NCBI GenBank assembly: GCA_035534495.1
Contig: DATLRW010000106.1
Coordinates: 1 to 17,892 of the forward strand
Direction of reading: 5' to 3'
DNA: 17,892 bases
Origin: JAKASX01 sp035534495
GTDB taxonomy: Bacteria; Acidobacteriota; Terriglobia; Acidiferrales; UBA7541
Shown here: positions 1 to 7,137 of the stretch, one piece after another
Numbering within the stretch: position 1 is the stretch's first letter
Layout: the number at the start of each line of letters is the position of its first letter
Notes under the pieces: model-generated
What the model saw: the letters and a program-made list of their open reading frames with translations, nothing else
Told to the model about the DNA's origin: nothing
The model's database searches: none
Position numbers and translations under genes: made by a program

Positions 1-1221
1 ACCGACCTCGCGAAGATTGCCAAGGAACTGAATATTCCCGGCGCGACCGGCATGCGCAAACAGGAGCTGATTTTCCAGATCCTGCGCGGCCAGGCGGAAA
101 AAAGCGGATTGATCTTCTCCGAGGGCGTGCTCGAATGCCTGCCCGACGGCTTCGGCTTTCTCCGCGCGCCCGAATACAACTATCTGCCCGGCCCGGACGA
201 CATCTACGTCTCCCCCTCGCAGATCCGCAAATTCGATCTGCGCACCGGCGATACGATCAGCGGCCAGGTTCGCCCGCCCAAGGAAGGTGAGCGCTATTTC
301 GCCCTGGTGAAGGTGGAGGCGATCAATTTCGAGGACCCGGAGGTTGCGCGGAACAAGATTTTCTTCGACAACCTCACGCCGCTCTATCCGCAGGAGCGCA
401 TTCGCCTGGAGACGGGCAAGGAGAGCCTGACCGGGCGCGTGCTGGACATGCTGTGCCCGATCGGCAAGGGGCAGCGGGGTTTGATCGTGGCGCCGCCGCG
501 GACGGGCAAGACGATGATGCTGCAATCGGTCGCCAATTCGGTGACGACGAACCATCCGGAGGTATCGCTGATCGTATTGCTGATCGACGAGCGGCCGGAG
601 GAAGTGACGGACATGCAGCGGACGGTGAAGGGGGAAGTGATCAGCTCGACCTTCGACGAGCCGCCGCAGCGGCACATTCAGGTGGCGGAGAGGGTTTTGG
701 AGAAGGCCAAGCGTCTGGTGGAGCACCGGCGGGACGTGGTGATTCTGCTGGATTCGCTGACGCGCCTGGCGAGGGCCTACAACGCGGTGTCGCCGCCGTC
801 GGGCAAGGTGCTGTCGGGCGGTATCGACGCGAACGCGTTGCAGCGGCCGCGGCGTTTTTTCGCGGCGGCGCGGAACATCGAAGAGGGCGGTTCGCTGACG
901 ATCATCGCGACATGCCTGGTGGATACGGGGAGCCGGATGGACGACGTGATCTTCGAGGAGTTCAAGGGGACCGGGAACATGGAGATCAACCTGGACCGGC
1001 GCCTGGTGGACAAGCGGATCTTCCCGTCGATCGACATCAACCGTTCGGGTACGCGCAAGGACGAATTGCTGCTGCCGCCGGACGAGCTGAACCGGGTATG
1101 GATTTTGCGGAAGGTGCTGAGCCCGCTCTCGCCGGTGGAGGCGATGGAGTTGCTGCTGAGCCGCCTGTCGAAGAGCAAGAGCAACGCCGAGTTTCTGGCG
1201 TCGATGCAAAGCCCCTCGTAA
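1..1221 (+). CDS. rho: Transcription termination factor Rho (5' end outside window)
   Basis: Rho is the hexameric RNA-dependent ATPase/translocase that ends transcription at Rho-dependent terminators. The reading frame is open from base 1: before the first ATG at 52 it encodes TDLAKIAKELNIPGATG, typical of the Rho N-terminal helical domain. The true start therefore lies upstream, and 52 is not the start. In order, the 406 visible residues show the N-terminal domain, a cold-shock-like RNA-binding domain (GFGFLR near residue 50), the P-loop APPRTGKT (bases about 490-513), the Walker B region VVILLDSLTRLARAYN, and the Q/R-loop region with VLSGGIDANALQRPRRFF and EFKGTGNMEI. The C-terminus looks complete. 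The P-loop has R-T where E. coli has K-A, a common variant outside Proteobacteria. The gene converges with cmk across a 54-bp gap. Confidence 0.98.
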   Translation, partial: TDLAKIAKELNIPGATGMRKQELIFQILRGQAEKSGLIFSEGVLECLPDGFGFLRAPEYNYLPGPDDIYVSPSQIRKFDLRTGDTISGQVRPPKEGERYFALVKVEAINFEDPEVARNKIFFDNLTPLYPQERIRLETGKESLTGRVLDMLCPIGKGQRGLIVAPPRTGKTMMLQSVANSVTTNHPEVSLIVLLIDERPEEVTDMQRTVKGEVISSTFDEPPQRHIQVAERVLEKAKRLVEHRRDVVILLDSLTRLARAYNAVSPPSGKVLSGGIDANALQRPRRFFAAARNIEEGGSLTIIATCLVDTGSRMDDVIFEEFKGTGNMEINLDRRLVDKRIFPSIDINRSGTRKDELLLPPDELNRVWILRKVLSPLSPVEAMELLLSRLSKSKSNAEFLASMQSPS

Positions 1222-1253
1222 GGCCGGGCGTAGTGCCGGGCCCCGGTCTTTTC
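1222..1253 (+). terminator. Possible rho/cmk convergent terminator
   Basis: In the 54-bp gap between the two converging genes, CCGGG (1224-1228) can pair with CCCGG (1242-1246), followed by TCTTTT (1247-1252). The loop is long (13 nt) and the T run is interrupted, so this is only a weak candidate. Confidence 0.3.
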
Positions 1254-1275
1254 CCCGGTTGAATAAACTGAGCGG

Positions 1276-1971
1276 TTATTCCGGGCGCAGCGAGGGATCC
1301 GATTTTCCTTTTTCCCGCGCCAGCAGAACGATCACCCGCGCCACTTCTTCCCGCTCCATCGCCGTGCTGTCGACAATGACGGCGTCATTGGCCGCCACCA
1401 GCGGGGAAGCGGGCCGCTCGCTGTCCCGCCGGTCCCGCTCGATCACTTCCGCCTTGGTCCCGGCAAAATCGGCCGGCTGCCCGCGCGTTGCCTGCTCCTC
1501 CGCCCGCCGGCGGGCCCGCACATCGGCGCTGGCGGTCAAAAAAATCTTGAGATCGGCCTGCGGCAGAACGACGCTGCCGATGTCCCGCCCCTCCATCACC
1601 ACCCCTCCGGCGGCGGCGAGTTCCTGCTGCTTCCGCACCAGCACCTCCCGCAGTGCGGCAATCGTCGATACGACTGATGCGGCCTGCGATACTTCCGGCT
1701 GCCGGATCTCTTCGCTCACGTCCTGTCCGTCCAGCCATACCTTCGTCCGGCCGTCCTCCACGCGCAAATCGATGCGCGTCTCGCGGGCCAGGGAAATCAG
1801 CCGGCCTTCATCTTCGATGGCGATGCCGGCGCGCAGCGCGGCCAGCGCCACGGCGCGGTACATCGCTCCCGTGTCGATGTAGCCGTATCCCAGGATCTCG
1901 GCTACGCGCTGTGCGATGGTGCTTTTCCCCGAGCCTGCCGGCCCGTCAATTGCGATCGCCAGTCTGGTCAT
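1276..1971 (-). CDS. cmk: Cytidylate (CMP/dCMP) kinase
   Basis: Cytidylate kinase phosphorylates CMP and dCMP with ATP in the cytoplasm and feeds CTP/dCTP synthesis. The 231-residue product is normal for the family. Visible features are the P-loop GPAGSGKST (residues 10-18), YIDTGAMYRA just after it, the CMP-binding region GRDIGSVVLP, and the RDRRDSERPASPL segment typical of bacterial Cmk. I chose the ATG at 1971 because the protein then starts directly at MTRLAIAIDGPAG and GGAAG lies about 4 nt upstream. A start 33 nt further up (2004) would add an unconserved tail. The gene follows mutL on the same strand after 64 bp and may be cotranscribed with it. Confidence 0.96.
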   Translation of the reverse strand: MTRLAIAIDGPAGSGKSTIAQRVAEILGYGYIDTGAMYRAVALAALRAGIAIEDEGRLISLARETRIDLRVEDGRTKVWLDGQDVSEEIRQPEVSQAASVVSTIAALREVLVRKQQELAAAGGVVMEGRDIGSVVLPQADLKIFLTASADVRARRRAEEQATRGQPADFAGTKAEVIERDRRDSERPASPLVAANDAVIVDSTAMEREEVARVIVLLAREKGKSDPSLRPE

Positions 1972-2003
1972 TTGCTTCCGACTGCGGCCCGGCTCATGCC
2001 CCA

Positions 2004-2020
2004 CCCTTCGCCGGGAAGGG
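2004..2020. repeat. Short hairpin in the mutL-cmk gap
   Basis: CCCTTC (2004-2009), a 5-nt loop and GAAGGG (2015-2020) form a perfect 6-bp stem between the mutL stop and the cmk start. It has no T tract, so it looks more like a small dispersed repeat or an RNA-stability hairpin than a terminator. Confidence 0.4.
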
Positions 2021-2035
2021 GCGGCCGTCGCGCCG

Positions 2036-3955
2036 CTAGATTCTCTTGAATGCCTTCTCGATTTCCTTCACGGAATAGCGCAGCAGAACCGGCCGGCCAT
2101 GCGGGCAACTCATGGGATATTCGGCGCGGGAAAGCTCGGCCAGCAGCCATTCCATCTTCGGCTGATCGAGCGGCATGTAGGCCTTGATCGCGGCGCGGCA
2201 GGCGGTCGACGCGGCGATTTTCGCCTGCACCGTTTCGAGGGAAACGGTCTGGTTCTCGCGCTCGATTCCGTCGAGGATCTCGTCGAGCAATTTTTCGGCG
2301 TCGCTGCCGGCCACTCCCGCCGGGGTCGCCTGAATCGCCACGCTTCGCGGCCCCATCGGCGTCACATCGAATCCGTTGGCCCCCAGCTCCTCGGCAATCC
2401 GGTCGAAGATGGACAGGCGCTGCGGACTGAGCTCGACAATGATCGGTGAGAGCAGCCTCTGTCCGGCCACCTGCCCGGCGCGCCGCGCGGCCAGGTGCTG
2501 CTCGAAGAGCACCCGCTCGTGCGCCACATGCTGATCGACGATCCAGAGCCCTTCGCCGTTCACGGCAACGATGAAGCTGTTGTTCACCTGGCCGAGCGGC
2601 TTGAGCGTGGCGATCGATTCGGGGCCGGCTTCGGGTTCCCGTTGCGTCTGTTGCGCGGCCCGGCGGAACTGCTCGGACAAATCGACGCCCGCGCCACCCT
2701 CGATGGTTTGCCCCGGATCGAATCCCAGCCGCTCGGATGGCGGCCGCGCGAAGCCTTCGGTCAACGCGAACCCGCCGCCCGGCGCGCCGCCCGCCGGCTG
2801 CGCAAGGCCGGCAACCGGCTCTGGCGAAGGCCCGTTTGCCGGGGCGGAAGCCGCCGCAAAGGACGGCCCCACGCCGCTACCGGCGGGGTGCGATGGAAAC
2901 GTGGCGACGGCTCGCGCCCGGGAAAGCGCCAGCCGAATCGAGTCACGCACAAAATCGTGCACAAAAGAGGAATGGCGGAAGCGCACTTCGATCTTCGACG
3001 GATGCACATTTACATCCACGGCCGTGAACGGCATTTCGAGGAACAGGAGCACGACGGGGAAAACCCCGCCGGGCATCAGATTTCGGTACGCCTCGCCGAT
3101 GGCATGCAGGATCAGGCGGTCGCGGATCAGCCGACGGTTCACGAAAATGTAGATATTATTCCGGTTCGGCCGCTCGATTTGCGGCCGCGACGCGAACCCT
3201 CGCACGCTGAGAATTTCCGCCGCCTCGCCGGGGTCGGTTTCCGGCCCCGGGTTGGAGGGCTGCATCGGCGCGGAATTTTCGGGGATTTCGATCAGCTCCT
3301 CGAGCGATTGCCGGCCGAAGAGCTGGTAGACGCGGTCGGCGAGCCTTTCCACCGGAGAGACGTTGATAATTTCCTGCGTGGGCGTTTTTAACTGGAACTG
3401 CTTTTCCGGGAATGCCAGCGCGTAATGGGTCACCAGCGAGGCAATGTGGCCCAGCTCCACCGTATCCGAGCGGAGGAATTTCCGGCGAGCCGGCAGGGAG
3501 TAGAACAGGTCGCTCGCCGCCACTTTCGTTCCCACGGGCGCGCCCACCGGTTTCACCGAAACCATTTTCCCCGCCGCCCATTCGATTCGCGTTCCCTGTT
3601 CTTCTTCCGGGACGCGCGTTTCGAGCACCAGCCGGGAAACGGCGGCGATGGTCGGCAGCGCTTCCCCGCGAAAGCCGAGCGTCGAGATCGACAGCAGATC
3701 GTCAGCCGAGCGCAGCTTGCTCGTCGCGTGGCGCTCGAAGGCCAACAGGGCGTCGTCGCGCGTCATGCCGCAGCCGTCGTCGGTGACCGCGACCAGGCGC
3801 TTACCCCCGGCAACCACTTCCACCTGCACCGACCGCGCCCCCGCATCGAGCGCGTTTTCCAGCAGCTCTTTCACCATCGACGCCGGCCGTTCGACGATTT
3901 CGCCCGCGGCGATTTTATTCGCCACCGTCTCCGGCAATATCCGTATCTTGCTCAT
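2036..3955 (-). CDS. mutL: DNA mismatch repair protein MutL
   Basis: MutL couples mismatch recognition by MutS to strand incision and excision. The 639 residues show a GHKL ATPase domain with ENALDAGA (33-40), DDGCGM (59-64) and GFRGEAL (94-100). The transducer region follows, including VDVNVHPSK around 313-321. A Gly/Ala/Pro-rich linker runs from about 345 to 445, and the C-terminal dimerisation domain comes last. The C-domain keeps the endonuclease motifs: DQHVAHERVLFE (474-485, with V in place of the usual A), ACRAAIKA (585-592) and CPHGRP (617-622). This points to the nicking type of MutL found in bacteria without MutH; that is an inference from motifs. The ATG at 3955 has only a weak Shine-Dalgarno. 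The first 20 or so codons are duplicated upstream at about 4821-4880. Confidence 0.97.
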   Translation of the reverse strand: MSKIRILPETVANKIAAGEIVERPASMVKELLENALDAGARSVQVEVVAGGKRLVAVTDDGCGMTRDDALLAFERHATSKLRSADDLLSISTLGFRGEALPTIAAVSRLVLETRVPEEEQGTRIEWAAGKMVSVKPVGAPVGTKVAASDLFYSLPARRKFLRSDTVELGHIASLVTHYALAFPEKQFQLKTPTQEIINVSPVERLADRVYQLFGRQSLEELIEIPENSAPMQPSNPGPETDPGEAAEILSVRGFASRPQIERPNRNNIYIFVNRRLIRDRLILHAIGEAYRNLMPGGVFPVVLLFLEMPFTAVDVNVHPSKIEVRFRHSSFVHDFVRDSIRLALSRARAVATFPSHPAGSGVGPSFAAASAPANGPSPEPVAGLAQPAGGAPGGGFALTEGFARPPSERLGFDPGQTIEGGAGVDLSEQFRRAAQQTQREPEAGPESIATLKPLGQVNNSFIVAVNGEGLWIVDQHVAHERVLFEQHLAARRAGQVAGQRLLSPIIVELSPQRLSIFDRIAEELGANGFDVTPMGPRSVAIQATPAGVAGSDAEKLLDEILDGIERENQTVSLETVQAKIAASTACRAAIKAYMPLDQPKMEWLLAELSRAEYPMSCPHGRPVLLRYSVKEIEKAFKRI

Positions 3956-4263
3956 CGCGTTTTCATTCTCGTCGCATCGGGGGGTCGGAGCCTCAGCTCC
4001 GACATTATCCGCAACCCTTTTGCTGGCCAGTCTCCGAACTTACCGCCTTCGGTTTTCGGAGCTTTAGTCCCGCGCTCATCCCGCTCCCCTGTTTTTCGTG
4101 CACGCTTTTTGGGGTTGGAGCTTCAGCCCTGACATTACCTAGCTATTCCCTCGGGAGCTTTAGCTCCGTGCTCATCCTGCCCATCCACTTTGTGCTGACG
4201 CCTTCGGGGGTCGGAGCTTCAGCTCCGACATTACCCAACTGCTCCTTCGGGGGCTTTAGCCCC
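3893..4263. repeat. Direct repeat copy A: mutL start region plus REP cluster
   Basis: This segment starts inside mutL (GACGATTT at 3893) and runs through the mutL start codon into the intergenic region. It ends at the stop of the transposase gene. It matches 4821-5103 in the same orientation with substitutions and two main gaps. It holds REP-like palindromes at 3984-4003 (GTCGGAGCCTCAGCTCCGAC), 4154-4167 (GGAGCTTTAGCTCC), 4210-4229 (GTCGGAGCTTCAGCTCCGAC) and 4250-4263 (GGGGCTTTAGCCCC), and degenerate versions near 4057 and 4113. The longer copy A contains two blocks, around 3981-4020 and 4132-4168, that copy B lacks. Confidence 0.85.
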
Positions 4264-4808
4264 TTAAGAAAGCTTTGATCCCTGTGACAAATCGTCCATA
4301 GCGAATCTCCCACTCGCCGAACTGTACGGCCAAAGCTCGGGGCTGTCCGCCAAATGAGCTCGCACCGGGTTCAGGTGAATATAAGCCACCTTTGCTTGGA
4401 AGTCCGCCTCGTCGCGAACGGTCCAGTCATGAAATCCAGGTTGCCAGATCGACATCTGCTGGCCCCGTTCGGCATGTATCCGGTGCGAGGAGCCCCCTTT
4501 GATGTATTGCACCGCCCTTTCCAGGCTCATAGTAGCGGCGGGCGTCAGCAGCAGGTGAATGTGGTCGGGCATGACAACAAACGCATGCAGTAAGTATGCC
4601 CCTTCGCTGCGGTAATGGACGATCTGGCCGGTGACAATCTGGGCGACCTCCGGCACTTGGAAAAGCGCGCGGTTCTGCCACGTCTTGGTTGTCACAAAGT
4701 ACCTGTAGCCGGCCCCGGTTCGATGTGTCAGTCGGCTCATAAAACTTCAGGGGCTAAAGCCCCTTTTTATCGCCACTCTGAATGTCGGAGCTGAAGCTCC
4801 GACCCCCG
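4205..4808 (-). mobile_element. RAYT unit bracketed by inverted REP palindromes
   Basis: The transposase gene is framed by a perfect 28-bp inverted repeat: 4205-4232 on the left and 4781-4808 on the right. Each arm contains the REP hairpin GTCGGAGC..GCTCCGAC. A second, inner pair, GGGGCTTTAGCCCCT (4250-4264) and its complement (4749-4763), sits next to the stop and start of the gene. A gene flanked by REPs in opposite orientation is the known arrangement of REP-associated tyrosine transposases. The exact element ends are inferred, because the same palindromes also occur outside the unit, for example at 5045-5064. Confidence 0.7.
4264..4740 (-). CDS. REP-associated tyrosine transposase (RAYT, Y1/HUH family)
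   Basis: This is a single-strand DNA nuclease/transposase of the IS200-like HUH superfamily, the type linked to REP palindromes. The 158 residues carry the metal-binding HUH motif MPDHIHLLL (H60 and H62). The presumed nucleophile is Tyr120 in VAYIHLNPVRA, and the usual end LADSPELWPYSSAS follows. The length is typical of compact members and no frameshift is visible, so the gene may be active. The ATG at 4740 has no clear Shine-Dalgarno; instead a REP hairpin (4750-4763) lies just upstream, which could limit translation (inference). The TAA stop abuts another hairpin at 4250-4263. It is inserted between aspS and mutL within a duplicated segment. Confidence 0.92.
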   Translation of the reverse strand: MSRLTHRTGAGYRYFVTTKTWQNRALFQVPEVAQIVTGQIVHYRSEGAYLLHAFVVMPDHIHLLLTPAATMSLERAVQYIKGGSSHRIHAERGQQMSIWQPGFHDWTVRDEADFQAKVAYIHLNPVRAHLADSPELWPYSSASGRFAMDDLSQGSKLS

Positions 4809-4820
4809 AAAAATCCCTCA

Positions 4821-5103
4821 GACGATTTAGCCCGCGGCGATTTTATTCGCCACCGTCTCCGGCAATATCATCTTGCTCATCGCCTCTTGGTCCGCCGCTC
4901 TGGTTCCGAAGTTACCGCTTTCGGTTTTCGGAGCTTCAGCCCTGCGCTCATCCCGCTCACCTGTTTTTCGCGCACGCTTTCGGGGGTTGGAGCTTCAGCC
5001 CTGTGTTCATCCTGCCCATTCACTTTGTGCTGACGCCTTCGGGGGTCGGAGCTTCAGCTCCGACATTACCCAACTGCTCCCTCGGGGGCTTTAGCCCCTG
5101 AAG
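4821..5103. repeat. Direct repeat copy B: displaced mutL start and REP cluster
   Basis: This is the second copy of the segment at 3893-4263, in the same orientation. GACGATTT and the mutL start region (4821-4882) are followed by the same intergenic text, including CTCATCCCGCTC, TTTGTGCTGACGCCTTCGGG and the REP palindromes at 5045-5064 and 5085-5098. Relative to copy A it lacks one REP block after the mutL start and one GGAGCTTTAGCTCC block. The two copies have diverged by scattered substitutions, so the duplication is not very recent. Confidence 0.85.
4827..4880 (-). pseudogene. Displaced mutL 5'-end fragment (17 codons)
   Basis: Read on the minus strand, this gives MSKMILPETVANKIAAG and then TAA. 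The intact mutL starts MSKIRILPETVANKIAAGEI. The fragment differs by a 3-bp in-frame deletion near codon 4, and the Glu codon (GAA) that follows Gly has become TAA. Similarity ends there at the DNA level (boundary near 4821). It is a relic of the mutL start carried by the duplication. It could still be translated as a short peptide, but nothing suggests a function. Confidence 0.85.
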
Positions 5104-5157
5104 CCCAGCCCAGGCCATGCGGAGCAGGGTGCATCGCGACCCTCCCGCTATTCCGCC

Positions 5158-6930
5158 TCAGCTTTCTTTGACGCGAATTCCCAATTCGTCGAGCTGCTCT
5201 GGATCCACCGTCGAGGGCGCATCGGCCATTAAATCCTGGGCGGCGGTGGTCTTGGGGAACGCGATCACATCGCGAATCGATTTCTCGCCGGCCAGCAAAG
5301 TCACCAGCCGATCGAGGCCCAGCGCGATGCCGCCATGAGGCGGCGTGCCGTAGGTCAGCGCGTCCAGGAAAAAGCCGAACCGGTGCCGGGCCATTTCGTC
5401 GGAAAGGCCGAGCTGGCGGAACACCCGCGCCTGGATATCCTGCTGGTGAATTCGGATGCTTCCCGAGCCCAGCTCGACGCCGTTCAGAACGAGATCGTAG
5501 CCCTTCGATCGCACCTGCCACGGTTCCGATTCCAGCCGGTCCACGTCTTCTTCGACGATGCCCGTGAATGGATGTTGCGCGCTCACCCACCGTTTTTCCG
5601 TATCGCTCCATTCAAAGAGCGGGAAGCCGGTAATCCATGTGAATTCCCAGCGATCCGCGGGGATCAGGTGCAATCGATTCGCCATCGCCAGGCGCAGCTG
5701 CCCGGCGATCAGCAATGCCGGATCGACGTCCTTGCGCTCCTCGCGCGCGGCCACGGCGATAATCAAGTCGCCGGGCTTTGCGCCGAGCGATTGGGCGAGT
5801 TTCCCCAACGCGTCCGCGCCCAGGTTTTTTTCGAGCGACGAGCTCGCGCCTTCGGATGTCACCTTCACCGTGTACACACCGGAGGCCCCGAGCGATTTCG
5901 CCTGCTCGACCAGTTCGTCAATCTGCCTGCGCGAAAAAGACGCCCCGCCCGGCGCCACCACCGCGCGCACGCTGCCGCTCAGGTGCAGGGTTTCGCGGGC
6001 CGGCTCGAATAGCGGCGTCGCGTTTTGCAATTCCATGCCAAAGCGCATGTCGGGCTTGTCGCTCCCAAATCGCTCGAGCGCGTCGCGGTACTCGGTCCGG
6101 CGGAAGGGAATCGAAATCGGCAAGCCCACGGCCTTCCATACGCGTTCGAGCACGCCCTCGATGGCGCCAAAAATATCGTCCTGATGCGGAAACGACATCT
6201 CCAGATCGAGCTGGGTAAATTCCGGCTGGCGATCGGCGCGGAGATCCTCGTCGCGATAGCAGCGGGCGATCTGGAAATAGCGGTCGAGGCCGGAAATCAT
6301 CAGCAGCTGCTTGAAAAGCTGCGGCGACTGCGGCAGGGCGTAGAACTGCCCGTGATGGACGCGGCTGGGCACCAGATAATCGCGCGCGCCCTCGGGGGTC
6401 GGCCGGGCGAGCACCGGCGTTTCCACTTCGTAGAATCCCATCTCGTCGAGCGCGCGGCGCATTTCGAACACCACCCGGTGCCGCAGCGCCAGATTTCGCT
6501 GCAGCCGCGGCCGCCGAAGATCGATGTAGCGGAACCGCAGCCGCGTTTCCTCGCTCGCCGTGACCTCGTCCTCCACTTGAAACGGCGCCGGTTGGGCGGT
6601 GTTCAGCAGCAACAGCTCGCTGGCCATCACCTCGACTTCGCCCGTCGCTATCTGCGGATTCGGCTTTTCCCGCATCACGACGCTTCCGCGCACCGCGACC
6701 ACGAATTCGGCGCGCAGCCCTTCCGCTTTCGCGTGCGCCTCGGGCGCTCGCTCTTTATGGAAAACCACCTGCGCCAGCCCGCTCCGGTCGCGCACGTCGA
6801 TGAAAATCAGCTGGCCGTGATCGCGCCGGCGGTGCACCCAGCCCATCAGCACCACTTCCTGTCCCACATCGGCCGCGCGCAGGCTGCCGCAGTAATTCGT
6901 TCGCTTCCAATTACCCAACGTATCCAGCAT
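5158..6930 (-). CDS. aspS: Aspartyl-tRNA synthetase, bacterial type
   Basis: This class II synthetase charges tRNA-Asp in the cytoplasm. The 590-residue product has the usual bacterial plan: an N-terminal OB-fold anticodon domain (about 1-110), the catalytic core with QSPQ (201-204) and motif 2 CYRDEDLRADRQPEFTQLDL (224-243), a GAD insertion domain (about 290-420), then motif 3 GGIALGLDRLVTLLAG (533-548). The OB-fold has RRRDHG with His38. The corresponding position is His in known non-discriminating AspRS enzymes and Leu in the E. coli enzyme, so this one may also charge tRNA-Asn (inference). The ATG at 6930 has a purine-rich GAGGGG about 10 nt upstream. The gene lies downstream of hisS on the same strand, with a 207-bp gap that contains a large palindrome. 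Confidence 0.97.
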   Translation of the reverse strand: MLDTLGNWKRTNYCGSLRAADVGQEVVLMGWVHRRRDHGQLIFIDVRDRSGLAQVVFHKERAPEAHAKAEGLRAEFVVAVRGSVVMREKPNPQIATGEVEVMASELLLLNTAQPAPFQVEDEVTASEETRLRFRYIDLRRPRLQRNLALRHRVVFEMRRALDEMGFYEVETPVLARPTPEGARDYLVPSRVHHGQFYALPQSPQLFKQLLMISGLDRYFQIARCYRDEDLRADRQPEFTQLDLEMSFPHQDDIFGAIEGVLERVWKAVGLPISIPFRRTEYRDALERFGSDKPDMRFGMELQNATPLFEPARETLHLSGSVRAVVAPGGASFSRRQIDELVEQAKSLGASGVYTVKVTSEGASSSLEKNLGADALGKLAQSLGAKPGDLIIAVAAREERKDVDPALLIAGQLRLAMANRLHLIPADRWEFTWITGFPLFEWSDTEKRWVSAQHPFTGIVEEDVDRLESEPWQVRSKGYDLVLNGVELGSGSIRIHQQDIQARVFRQLGLSDEMARHRFGFFLDALTYGTPPHGGIALGLDRLVTLLAGEKSIRDVIAFPKTTAAQDLMADAPSTVDPEQLDELGIRVKES

Positions 6931-7041
6931 TCCTCAGCCCCTCAGTGCTACAGGCCATCCCGCCTGTGCGTGCCCCGACGAGAATTGCAGATTATCGCGA
7001 TGCTCCCTTTGTCCCATGACGGCCTACCAGTCCTGAGGCTT

Positions 7042-7111
7042 GTCATTCCGAGCGCAGCGAGGAATCTCTCCGGAGAGATTCCTCGCCCCGGCCTGCGGGG
7101 CTCGGAATGAC
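7042..7111. repeat. Compound palindrome in the hisS-aspS gap
   Basis: The outer arms GTCATTCCGAG (7042-7052) and CTCGGAATGAC (7101-7111) are perfect inverted complements. Between them lies a perfect 30-bp palindrome (7057-7086) centred on CTCTCCGGAGAG. A related arm, ATTCCGAGG, recurs at 16939, so this belongs to a dispersed family. On the transcript it would form a long cruciform-like RNA between hisS and aspS, which could affect mRNA processing (inference). Confidence 0.8.
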
Positions 7112-7137
7112 GAGCTATCAGGGCTTTCAACATGGCG

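Noticed and set aside
453..1262. Long plus-strand frame inside rho
   Set aside because: It is a shifted reading of the well-conserved rho gene and is Gly/Ala/Arg-rich as expected for an out-of-frame translation of GC-rich DNA.
3956..5157. CRISPR-like array suspected from repeated GTCGGAGC..GCTCCGAC units
   Set aside because: The units are irregularly spaced, in both orientations and tied to a RAYT gene. There are no uniform spacers and no cas genes, so REP elements explain them.
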